DNA from: Verrucomicrobiota bacterium
GTDB taxonomy: Bacteria; Verrucomicrobiota; Verrucomicrobiia; Chthoniobacterales; SZAS-18
Reading direction: 5' to 3'
Assembly: GCA_019241085.1 (NCBI GenBank)
Contig: JAFAXH010000168.1
Span: forward strand, 1 to 49,092
DNA length: 49,092 bases
Shown: piece by piece, positions 42,272-49,092 of the stretch
Numbering within the stretch: the stretch's first letter is position 1
How the letters are laid out: every line of letters begins with the position of its first letter
The notes under the pieces: model-generated
What the model was told of the DNA's origin: nothing
Databases searched by the model: none
Seen by the model: the letters and a program-made list of their open reading frames with translations, nothing else
Program-made: the position numbers and the translations under genes

Positions 42272-42922
42272 ATGGAAATTCTGGATCATCTTTTTACGAA
42301 AAACAGGGAATGGGCGGAGAGCATCCGGCAGCAGGACCCGGAGTTTTTTCTCAAACTTTCCCGGCAGCAGTCGCCGGCTTATCTGTGGATCGGCTGTTCC
42401 GACAGCCGGGTGCCCTCGAATCAGATCGTTGGACTCATGCCCGGCGAATTGTTTGTCCACCGCAACATCGCCAACCTCGTCGTGCATACCGATTTGAATT
42501 GCCTGTCGGTCATGCAGTTCGCCGTGGATGTGCTCAAGGTGCAGCACATCATCGTCTGCGGACATTATGGGTGCAGCGGCGTGCGGGCGGCGTGGTGCCG
42601 CGACCGGATCGGGCTGAGCGACAACTGGCTGCGTCACATCCAGGACGTGCGCGAAAAGCACGCCGAGCGGCTCGCCCGCACCGCGAACGATGCCGCGGCG
42701 GCCGATTGCTTGTGCGAGTTGAACGTCATCGAGCAAGTGGCCAATGTCTGCCAGACGACCATCGCCCGCGATGCCTGGGAGCGTGGTCAGGAACTGGCGG
42801 TGCACGGCTGGATTTATGGCATTCGCGACGGCTTGCTGCGCGACTTGAAGACGACTGTCACCGGTCCACACGATGCTCCAAACGTGTATCAAGCAGCGCT
42901 CTCCCCGTTCATGGCGTCCTGA
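42272..42922 (+). CDS. can: Beta-class carbonic anhydrase
   Basis: A 216-residue zinc enzyme that interconverts CO2 and bicarbonate. Zinc ligands are Cys42 (IGCSDSRVPSN), His98 and Cys101 (IIVCGHYGCSGV); the Asp44-Arg46 pair of the active site is present. ELFVHRNIANLVVHTDLNCL is another strong family motif, and VHGWIYGIRDGLLRDL lies near the C-terminus. ATG 42272 matches the family start (MEILDHLFTKNREWAESI). It follows the tRNA gene by 82 bp. Bicarbonate for carboxylations and for carbamoyl phosphate (carA at 31961) is a likely use. Confidence 0.95.
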   Translation: MEILDHLFTKNREWAESIRQQDPEFFLKLSRQQSPAYLWIGCSDSRVPSNQIVGLMPGELFVHRNIANLVVHTDLNCLSVMQFAVDVLKVQHIIVCGHYGCSGVRAAWCRDRIGLSDNWLRHIQDVREKHAERLARTANDAAAADCLCELNVIEQVANVCQTTIARDAWERGQELAVHGWIYGIRDGLLRDLKTTVTGPHDAPNVYQAALSPFMAS

Positions 42923-43047
42923 GTCAGGCGGTCGCACGCTGAACCGCAGGCCAGCGCGCCGACCTGGACCCCACGCACTCCGATCTTGCCGTGCGGACGG
43001 CCCTTCGCTAGGACTTTTCTTTTTCAGTAATCATTCACCCAAACCCC

Positions 43048-43539
43048 ATGCCACCGCCGCCTCCACCATCCTACCCGCCGCAACCACCAGGTTATTATCC
43101 GCCGCAGCCCGCGCCGCGCCGAGGTTGGTGGAGCCGCAACTGGCTGTGGTTCGTGCCCACGGGCTGCGTGGGGTTGCTCCTTTTGCTCGTGGCGTTTGTC
43201 CTGATGATCGTGTCGGTCGTATTCGGCGCGATCAAATCCTCCGACGCCTACAAAACGGCGCTGGCCCGCGCGCAAGCCGATCCGCGCGTGATCGAGGCGC
43301 TTGGCACGCCGATCCTAGCCGGCTGGGCCGTGACCGGCAGCGTCAACGTGAATCCGGCGGGCGGCAACGCGGACCTGAACATTCCCATCTCTGGTCCAAA
43401 AGGCGCCGGCGCCATCGACGCGCACGCCACGAAGGACAACGGCGCCTGGAATTATTCCAAGCTCACCGTGCAAATCAAAAACACCGGCGACGTGATCGAC
43501 CTCCGCGCCCGCGAGCGACGCGACCTGCGCGTGCGCTAG
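43048..43539 (+). CDS. Coa1-like membrane protein
   Basis: A 163-residue protein. The N-terminus is Pro/Tyr-rich (PPPPPPSYPPQPPGYYPPQP), cytosolic by the positive-inside rule. One membrane helix (GCVGLLLLLVAFVLMIVSVV) follows. The C-terminal domain reads SDAYKTALARAQADPRVIEA, LGTPILAGWAVTGSVNVN, GGNADLNIPISGPKGAGAID, the pattern of Coa1-type cytochrome oxidase assembly proteins. Bacterial relatives are not functionally tested and no oxidase gene is near. Its stop codon overlaps that of moxR in CTAG. Confidence 0.75.
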   Translation: MPPPPPPSYPPQPPGYYPPQPAPRRGWWSRNWLWFVPTGCVGLLLLLVAFVLMIVSVVFGAIKSSDAYKTALARAQADPRVIEALGTPILAGWAVTGSVNVNPAGGNADLNIPISGPKGAGAIDAHATKDNGAWNYSKLTVQIKNTGDVIDLRARERRDLRVR

Positions 43540-44582
43540 CTCTGGCGCGAGCTGCCTGCGTGGGCGCCGGCGTCATCGGCGCGGGCGAGGATTTCTTGCA
43601 GCACGCGGTCGCTGTCGATGCCCTCGGCTTCGCCTTCAAAATTCAGGATCAACCGGTGCCGCAGCGCCGGCAGCGCGGCGCGGTGCAAGTCGGCGCGCGC
43701 GACGTGGAACCGGCCGTCGAGCAGCGCGAAAATTTTTGCCGCCAGGATGAGCGTCTGCACGCCGCGCGGGCTGGCGCCGTAGCGGACAAATTTTTTCGCC
43801 AGCGGCGTCGCGGCGTCATGCTCCGGGTGCGTCGCCAGCACGAGCGCGATGGCGTGCGCCTGCACCTCGCGCGTCACCAGCACGGCGCGCACGGCCCGGC
43901 GCAGTTGCAACACCGTTTGCGCGTCGAGCACCTTGTTCACCGTGAGCGTTTCGTCAGCCGTCGTGCGGTCCACGATCTGGTGCAATTCGTCCGCGCTCGG
44001 GTAGGCGACTTTGAGCTTGAAAAAGAACCGGTCGAGCTGCGCTTCGGGCAGCGGATACGTGCCCTCCATCTCGAGCGGATTTTGCGTGGCGAGCACGAGG
44101 AACGGTTCGTCGAGCACGTGCGCGACACCGCCGACCGTGACGCTGCGCTCCTGCATCGCTTCGAGCAACGCGCTCTGCGTTTTCGGCGTCGCGCGGTTGA
44201 TCTCGTCGGCCAATAACACGTTGGCGAAAACGGGCCCCGGCTGAAACTGAAAACGTTTCCGACCGTGCTCGTCTTCGAGGATGATGTTTGTGCCGACGAT
44301 GTCCGCCGGCATCAGGTCCGGCGTAAATTGCACGCGGGAAAATTTCAGCTCCACCGCGTCGGCCAGCGTGCGCACGAGCATCGTCTTGCCCAGGCCTGGC
44401 ACGCCTTCGAGCAGGACGTGGCCGCCGGCAAAGAGCGCGCCGAGCACGCCGTCGAGAATTTCTTCCTGCCCCACGATGACGCGGTGCAGTTCCGCTTTCA
44501 GCCGCGCGAATTCCTGCGGAAAACGCTCGGCGTCCTGGCGCAATTGCGCGTCGGCTTCTGGGTTGGCACCGGGAGTCGTCAT
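43536..44582 (-). CDS. MoxR-family AAA+ ATPase
   Basis: A 348-residue AAA+ chaperone-like ATPase. Walker A is GVPGLGKT (residues 60-67), Walker B LLADEI (123-128); FTPDLMPADIVGTNIILED, ATQNPLEMEGTYPLPEAQLD and the sensor-2 segment RYGASPRGVQTLILAAKIFA are typical of MoxR proteins, which help mature metal-containing or VWA-domain proteins. Partners with DUF58 and VWA domains are usually adjacent, but here it follows trpD by 8 bp, so they are probably co-transcribed. ATG 44582 starts the conserved region; the frame to 44888 overlaps trpD and is spurious. Confidence 0.92.
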   Translation of the reverse strand: MTTPGANPEADAQLRQDAERFPQEFARLKAELHRVIVGQEEILDGVLGALFAGGHVLLEGVPGLGKTMLVRTLADAVELKFSRVQFTPDLMPADIVGTNIILEDEHGRKRFQFQPGPVFANVLLADEINRATPKTQSALLEAMQERSVTVGGVAHVLDEPFLVLATQNPLEMEGTYPLPEAQLDRFFFKLKVAYPSADELHQIVDRTTADETLTVNKVLDAQTVLQLRRAVRAVLVTREVQAHAIALVLATHPEHDAATPLAKKFVRYGASPRGVQTLILAAKIFALLDGRFHVARADLHRAALPALRHRLILNFEGEAEGIDSDRVLQEILARADDAGAHAGSSRQS

Positions 44583-44590
44583 GTGCGTGC

Positions 44591-45658
44591 TCAATGCGTT
44601 TGCAGCGCGTGCAACTTCGCCAGGGCGCGGCCGTTTTCGATTTGCGCCCGCGCCAATTCGGCGCCGGCGGCGAGGTCGCGCGCGAGGCCGGCGACGACGA
44701 AACCCGCGGCGGCGTTGAGCAACACCAGATCGCGCCGGCCGCCGCCGATTTCTCCGGCGAGGATGCCGTAAAGAATCTGCGCGTTTTCCTGCGCGTCGCC
44801 GCCGCGCAGTTCGTCCAGCGACCCGGCCAGCGACAGCCCGGCATCGCGCGGATGCACGTGCAAACGACTTGCAACACCATTTTCCCAACGACCAACCAGC
44901 GTGTCGCCGAGGATCGACATTTCGTCCATGCCGCGGCCGGTGCCGTCGTGGAGCGCGCCGTGCACCGCCCAGGCGTGCGCGCGGCCGAGTTCACCAAAGA
45001 CGGCGGAGAGTTTTTCCGTGAGGGGCGGCGCATAAACGCCGAGCAGTTGCCGCGCGGGCCGCACCGGATTCAGCAGCGGGCCGAGCAGGTTGAAAATGGT
45101 GCTGATGCCTTCGCGCGAGAGCTGCCGCCGCGCCGCGACGCCGGCCGCAAACGCCGGGTGATAATCCGGTGCCCACAAAAAGCACAACCCGTGCAGTTCC
45201 AGACAGTGCCGCGCCTCGGCGGGCGACACGCCGACGACGCGCACGCCGAGCGCCTGGATCACGTCGATGCCGCCGCTGCGCGACGAAAGCGCGCGCCCGC
45301 CGTGCTTGGCCAGCGCCACGCCGCCCGCGGCCAGGATGAAGCTCGTCGTGGTCGAAACGTTGAACGTATTCACGCGGTCGCCGCCGGTGCCGCACACATC
45401 GAGCAGCGGACCGGACAGACGCGCGGGATCAATTTTGGGATCGACCGCCCGGCGGAGCAGCGCCCGGCAAAACTCGGCAATCTCGCCGGGCGTCTCGCCG
45501 CGCTGAGACAGCGCGCGGAGAAACTCAGCCTTGGACACGTCGGGCACGTCGCCGGAAGCGAGCGCATCGACGACGGCGTCGATTTCCGCCGGTGTCAGGA
45601 TGGTCGCCTCGGTCGTCGCGAGCAGACGCGGCGTGAGAGCATCGAGCACGTTTTGCAT
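44591..45658 (-). CDS. trpD: Anthranilate phosphoribosyltransferase
   Basis: A 355-residue enzyme that joins anthranilate and PRPP in tryptophan synthesis. Motifs: DVSKAEFLRALSQRGETPGE, the PRPP-binding DVCGTGGDRVNTFNVSTTTS, AKHGGRALSSRSGGIDVIQA, and EGISTIFNLLGPLLNPVRPA. The C-terminal half has the usual GMDEMSILGDT. Length is normal. No other trp gene is nearby. It is divergent from yajQ (110 bp). Confidence 0.95.
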   Translation of the reverse strand: MQNVLDALTPRLLATTEATILTPAEIDAVVDALASGDVPDVSKAEFLRALSQRGETPGEIAEFCRALLRRAVDPKIDPARLSGPLLDVCGTGGDRVNTFNVSTTTSFILAAGGVALAKHGGRALSSRSGGIDVIQALGVRVVGVSPAEARHCLELHGLCFLWAPDYHPAFAAGVAARRQLSREGISTIFNLLGPLLNPVRPARQLLGVYAPPLTEKLSAVFGELGRAHAWAVHGALHDGTGRGMDEMSILGDTLVGRWENGVASRLHVHPRDAGLSLAGSLDELRGGDAQENAQILYGILAGEIGGGRRDLVLLNAAAGFVVAGLARDLAAGAELARAQIENGRALAKLHALQTH

Positions 45659-45768
45659 GAGGTTTTTCCGCGCGAGAGTGTAGCGGAATTCACGGCGCGC
45701 GCCGGATTTTTCCGCAACGTCGATTTTCGACTTGGGCGGCGGGCGCTTCGTCCGTAGTTTCTCCTGTC

Positions 45769-46257
45769 ATGCCCTCCTTCGACATTGTCTCCGAGATTGA
45801 CCGGCAGGAAGTCGATAACGCGCTCAATCAAGCGCGCAAGGAACTCGTCACGCGCTTTGATTTCAAAGGCAGCACGGCCAGCATCGAGCAGCCGGGCAAA
45901 GACAAGATCACGCTCGCGGCCGAGGACGCCACGCGCTTGAAGGCGCTGGTGGAAATCGTGGTCGGCAAGCTGGCGAAACGCAACGTCGATCTGCGCAACC
46001 TCGATCAAGGCAAGCCGGCAGTTTCGTCGATGGGTCACGCGCGGCAGGAGATGACCGTGAAGCAGGGGCTCGAAGGCGCGAAGGCGAAGGAGATCATCGC
46101 CGCGATCAAGGCGCAGAATTTCAAAGTGCAGAACACGTTGCAGGACGCGCAAATCCGCGTGACCGGAAAAAAACGCGACGATCTGCAAGCGGTGATCGCC
46201 TTCCTGCGCAGCAAGGATTTTGGCGTCGCGCTGGTGTTCAAAAATTTCCGCGACTAA
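45769..46257 (+). CDS. yajQ: YajQ family nucleotide-binding protein
   Basis: A 162-residue cytosolic protein with two ferredoxin-like domains. The sequence is typical from end to end: MPSFDIVSEIDRQEVDNALN, TRFDFKGSTASIEQ, KRNVDLRNLDQGKP, MTVKQGLEGAKAKEIIAAIK, VTGKKRDDLQAVIAFLRSKD. Relatives bind nucleotides, and one in Xanthomonas binds cyclic di-GMP; the role here is not known. A family F repeat follows 9 bp after the stop, between this gene and the convergent moaD. Confidence 0.94.
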   Translation: MPSFDIVSEIDRQEVDNALNQARKELVTRFDFKGSTASIEQPGKDKITLAAEDATRLKALVEIVVGKLAKRNVDLRNLDQGKPAVSSMGHARQEMTVKQGLEGAKAKEIIAAIKAQNFKVQNTLQDAQIRVTGKKRDDLQAVIAFLRSKDFGVALVFKNFRD

Positions 46258-46266
46258 ATGCTGTTC

Positions 46267-46327
46267 GCAGGGACGATTCGCCGAATCGTCCGTCACTTTT
46301 TCGGACGGCTCGCCGAGCCGTCCCTGC
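46267..46327. repeat. Family F double-palindrome element, copy 3 (variant)
   Basis: Begins GCAGGGACGATTCGCCGAAT and closes with GGACGGCTCGCCGAGCCGTC plus CCTGC. Two perfect hairpins again, but the first is a new variant (GGACGATT-CGCCG-AATCGTCC) and the one with GGCTCGCCGAGCC is now second. It lies between convergent yajQ and moaD, where it could act as a bidirectional terminator. Confidence 0.9.
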
Positions 46328-46342
46328 CTGCCGCAAATGTCG

Positions 46343-46591
46343 TCATCCGCCCTGCACCGGCGGCATGATCGAGACCACGTCGCCTTCGTGCAGCGTTTGT
46401 GCGCGCGTCGCGTATTCGAGACCGACAGCGACGAGCAGGTGCGCGTCCCATTTTTCCAACGCGGGATAATCGCGATACAGCGTTGCGAGAAAATCGCCGA
46501 CCGTCGCGCCGGGCGGCACTTCGCGCGTCTGCGTGGATTGGCCGACGAGGTCGCGCAGGCGGGAGAAAAATTGCGTCTCGATCTTCATCAT
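46343..46591 (-). CDS. moaD: MoaD-like molybdopterin synthase small subunit
   Basis: An 82-residue ubiquitin-fold sulphur carrier: KIETQFFSRLRDLVGQSTQT, VPPGATVGDFLATLYRDYP, LHEGDVVSIMPPVQGG. It ends in the required Gly-Gly, where a thiocarboxylate is formed for molybdopterin. moaE and the other moa genes are not in the window. Its ATG (46591) overlaps the hpt stop codon in ATGA, which indicates translational coupling; a second ATG follows directly. A role as another sulphur carrier is possible. Confidence 0.85.
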   Translation of the reverse strand: MMKIETQFFSRLRDLVGQSTQTREVPPGATVGDFLATLYRDYPALEKWDAHLLVAVGLEYATRAQTLHEGDVVSIMPPVQGG

Positions 46592-47178
46592 GCGCGCAGA
46601 GCTTCGGACGACGCGGCGTTCGCAGCAATGTCGGCTAGCCCGGCACTGATGGCTGCTTCGCTGAGCACGCCGATGCACGGCAGGTTGCGATATTTTTCCT
46701 GAAAATCCAGGCCGTAGCCGACGACGAATTCGTCGCCGATGTCGAAGCCGACGTAGTCCGCCGTCACATCGCGCACGCGCGGGCGCGTCTTGCGCAGGAG
46801 CACGCAGATGCGCACGCTGCGGGCGCCGGCGGCGGCGAGTTTTTCGCGGATCGCGTGGAGCGTCTGGCCGCTATCGAGAATGTCGTCGAGCACGAGCACG
46901 TGCCGGCCGGCCACGTCGGGCGTGGAGAGTTGGTCGAAGGTGATGACGCCGCTCGAAGTCGTGCCGCCGTGGTAGCTGGAAACGCTCACGCAATCGACGC
47001 GCAACGGCAGCGGGATGCGCCGCAGCAGGTCGCTCAGGAACATGAACGAGCCGTTGAGCACGGCAACGACCGTCAGCTCGCGGTCGGTGAAATCGCGCGT
47101 GATCTCGTGCGCCATTTCGTCGAGCCGGCACAGGATCGTGGATTCGTGAAAGAGCACGCGCTGGAGGTCGCCGAGCAT
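46588..47178 (-). CDS. hpt: Hypoxanthine phosphoribosyltransferase
   Basis: A 196-residue purine salvage enzyme that makes IMP/GMP from hypoxanthine or guanine and PRPP in the cytosol. Motifs: LTVVAVLNGSFMFLSDLLRR, CVSVSSYHGGTTSSG, the PRPP-binding HVLVLDDILDSGQTLHAIRE, and ADYVGFDIGDEFVVGYGLDF near the end. ATG 47178 gives a normal N-terminus; the frame to 47289 has unrelated sequence. Its stop overlaps the moaD start by 4 bp. Confidence 0.93.
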   Translation of the reverse strand: MLGDLQRVLFHESTILCRLDEMAHEITRDFTDRELTVVAVLNGSFMFLSDLLRRIPLPLRVDCVSVSSYHGGTTSSGVITFDQLSTPDVAGRHVLVLDDILDSGQTLHAIREKLAAAGARSVRICVLLRKTRPRVRDVTADYVGFDIGDEFVVGYGLDFQEKYRNLPCIGVLSEAAISAGLADIAANAASSEALRA

Positions 47179-47327
47179 CGGGAAAAGTGCGGAGCCACAG
47201 AGATGCACGCGGCAAGCTCCGACTGCAACGGGAAATGGGCGGCGGCAGGCTTTCCAGTCGCGCGGTTCTGCCGTATGGAATGCCGACACGCGTCATCGTC
47301 ATCATGGCCGCCGCAATTTTTCCGCCG

Positions 47328-49031
47328 ATGAATCCGGAGTCGCCCGGCGTCGGCGTCGAGTCCGCGCGTGGCGCCGACATGACGCTGGCCCGACTCAAGG
47401 TCGCGCGGCGTCGGCTGCGGCTGGCGCAATGCGGCGAAAGCTTCGGCGCGGCGTTGTTACGCGCCGGTGCGTTGCTCGTCATGGCGGCGGGCGTGCTGGC
47501 CTTGGGTTTGGAGCGGAAGCCGTTGCCGGCGGCGCTCGTTTTGGGCGCGCTGGGGTGGGGAATTTTGGACTTCGCGGTGGGTGTGTGGCGCGCGCTGAGG
47601 CGCTGGGATTTGCACGCTGCCGCCGTCGAGCTGGATCGCCGTGGTGGCACGCGGGATCGGTTCGCGGTGGCACTGGTTTTGCGGCAAGCGCCAGCCGGCG
47701 CAGCGGGACCGGTGGCGCATCTGGCGCTGGCCGAGTGCGGCGCGTTTATCGAGAGATTTCCGCTGACGCAAAAGACGCCGCTGTTTCCGTTGGCGACGAG
47801 GCGGCTTTTTGGCGCGGCGTTGGCACCACTGATCTCGCTGGCGCTGCTCACGGCTCACGAAGCATCGCGCCAATCTTCGCGCGCCGCTCAGGGCGACCCA
47901 GCGCTGGATGCGGCGGTCGCGCAACGCGCCGAGGCTTTGCAAAAACTCGCCGACCAGTTGCGGCAAACGCCCGATCTCGCGGCCGACGCCGAGCGTTTTC
48001 AAGCCGAATTAAAGGACGCCGCGCAACGCCTGCGCGACGCTGCGTCCAACCCGCCGGACGCCGAGGCCGCGCGCCGGGCGGCGCTGGGCGCGCTGTCGCA
48101 ACTCCAGGCGCGTTTGCAGGAAATGCAGGACGCCGCTCGCCAATCCCGGCCGACTCCGGCGGAGGTCGCCGCGCTGGCTGCGGCGCTCGAGCGCGACGCG
48201 GCGACGCGCGCGGCGGGCGAGGCATTGCGCGCGGGCGATCTCGCGGGCGCGGCGGAGAAATTGGAAAAACTGTTGCAGCAGCTCAAGGAAAATGGCGACC
48301 CGGCGAAAACGTTGGAACAACTCGCGCGCGCCCTCGGCGAAGCGGCGGCGCACTTGAGCCAAGCCGAGCGTTCCGAACTGGCCCGGCAAATGCAGGAAGC
48401 CGCGCAAAACGGCAGCACGGCGCAGGCGATGCAACGCCTCGCGCAACTCTTGCGGCGGGCGGGCGCGCAAGCCAGCGCCAGTGGCAATGGCAGCAACGGT
48501 GCCGGCAGCCACGGCGGGCGCCAGCTCACCGCGCAGGAAGTGCAGCGGCTGATCGAGGCGTTGGAAAATATGAAAGATGGACTCCGACCCGGCAACGGTA
48601 ACGGCCGGCCCGGCGGCGCGGACGGCAGCGGCTTGGTCCTGCAGGATTTTTCAAATTCCGAATCGGGGAAAAATTCACCCGGCCCCGCGGGGTCGAGCGC
48701 CAGCGGGATGCCCGGCAGCGAACGTGACACGGGCACGAGTGAAGACATCTTTGGCGCGCGGGACACCGCAGCGCGCACGGGCAAACCATCCGGTCCGGCG
48801 ACCCGCGTGCAGGGCGTCGAGGGCGGCGAGAACGGCGAGTCGCTCGACGATTTGCTCCTGCCCGCAACGGATGGTCCGGGCGGCGGCAATGCGCGGGCGA
48901 GCCAGCGTTACCGCGCGCTTTACGACGCGATGGCGCCGGCGGCGCAGGAGGCGTTGCGGCAGGAGGAAATCCCGCCCGGCGCGCGGGCCTACGTGGGGCG
49001 GTATTTCCGGAGCATCCGGCCGCCGGAGTGA
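47328..49031 (+). CDS. Large membrane protein with coiled-coil region (DUF4175-like)
   Basis: About 567 residues from ATG 47328; ATGs at 47280, 47304 and 47379 are alternatives. Two membrane segments near the N-terminus (AGALLVMAAGVLALGL; PAALVLGALGWGILDFAVGV) and one around residue 175 (LFGAALAPLISLALLTAHEA). Residues about 190-400 are Ala/Glu/Gln/Leu-rich and likely coiled coil, with PPDAEAARRAALGALSQLQA as one example. A Gly/Ser-rich stretch follows, and the end (RYRALYDAMAPAAQEALRQE, then EIPPGARAYVGRYFRSIRP) resembles the C-terminus of DUF4175-like proteins often coded near MoxR genes. The moxR gene here is 3 kb away and on the other strand. Function unknown. Confidence 0.65.
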   Translation: MNPESPGVGVESARGADMTLARLKVARRRLRLAQCGESFGAALLRAGALLVMAAGVLALGLERKPLPAALVLGALGWGILDFAVGVWRALRRWDLHAAAVELDRRGGTRDRFAVALVLRQAPAGAAGPVAHLALAECGAFIERFPLTQKTPLFPLATRRLFGAALAPLISLALLTAHEASRQSSRAAQGDPALDAAVAQRAEALQKLADQLRQTPDLAADAERFQAELKDAAQRLRDAASNPPDAEAARRAALGALSQLQARLQEMQDAARQSRPTPAEVAALAAALERDAATRAAGEALRAGDLAGAAEKLEKLLQQLKENGDPAKTLEQLARALGEAAAHLSQAERSELARQMQEAAQNGSTAQAMQRLAQLLRRAGAQASASGNGSNGAGSHGGRQLTAQEVQRLIEALENMKDGLRPGNGNGRPGGADGSGLVLQDFSNSESGKNSPGPAGSSASGMPGSERDTGTSEDIFGARDTAARTGKPSGPATRVQGVEGGENGESLDDLLLPATDGPGGGNARASQRYRALYDAMAPAAQEALRQEEIPPGARAYVGRYFRSIRPPE

Positions 49032-49059
49032 GTTTCGCGCCGCGTTCCCCCTCCGGCAG

Positions 49060-49092
49060 GCTTAATCGTAATCCTAATCTTAATCTTAGTCC
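49060..49092. repeat. Family A word, copy 2 (cut by window end)
   Basis: GCTTAATCGTAATCCTAATC and onward to the window end. The same word as the left arm at 5231-5263. It begins 28 bp after the stop of the coiled-coil protein gene; a right arm would lie beyond the window. Confidence 0.8.

Overview
The window is a GC-rich chromosomal segment carrying only ordinary chromosomal genes: no phage structural genes, integrase, transposase or plasmid functions were seen. LPS-type genes (a lipid A acyltransferase/heptosyltransferase fusion, an LptC-like protein, an AsmA/TamB-like protein), an RND efflux pair and lipoprotein signals point to a Gram-negative, didermic bacterium. The gene mix (rpmI-rplT-pheS, DUF971, DUF4230, Coa1-like and CBM9-like proteins), the rarity of clear Shine-Dalgarno sites and the many intergenic word repeats suggest Verrucomicrobiota. 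That placement is inference and was not tested against any database.

Layout. 1-5.2 kb: the C-terminal part of a class III aminotransferase, a membrane-anchored unknown, a possible carboxylate-amine ligase, secG, and an OppA-like lipoprotein. 5.4-13.2 kb: the acyltransferase-GT9 fusion, a GT4 glycosyltransferase, a bioF-type enzyme, a DD-carboxypeptidase, proC, and divergent nadA. 13.2-20.3 kb: a DUF4160/DUF2442 pair, a DsbD-type protein with a redoxin, SanA-like, LysR and YggS proteins, DUF971 and an NTF2-like protein. 20.3-26 kb: an RND pump with its adaptor, then fabD. 26-33 kb: rpmI, rplT, pheS, an orphan gene, pheT and carA. 33-40.8 kb: FHA, CBM9-like and LptC-like genes facing a large AsmA/TamB-like protein, a DUF4230 protein and holA. 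41-49 kb: an HExxH metallopeptidase, tRNA-Arg(CCT), beta-carbonic anhydrase, a Coa1-like protein, trpD-moxR, yajQ, hpt-moaD, and a large coiled-coil membrane protein.

The most unusual signal is not a protein. At least eight unrelated families of inverted word pairs sit mainly in the intergenic gaps. Each has two near-identical arms of about 20-40 bp in opposite orientation around a spacer of about 20-90 bp. Within a family the arms are conserved but the spacers differ. A ninth, compact type (family F) is a roughly 60-bp double palindrome present in three copies. One F copy lies in frame inside the essential gene pheT, flanked by a perfect 19-bp direct repeat, and adds 35 residues just before the conserved AGVMGGEE segment of the B3/4 domain. 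This resembles in concept the palindromic elements that insert into Rickettsia genes. Two families are also nested inside one another between pheS and pheT.
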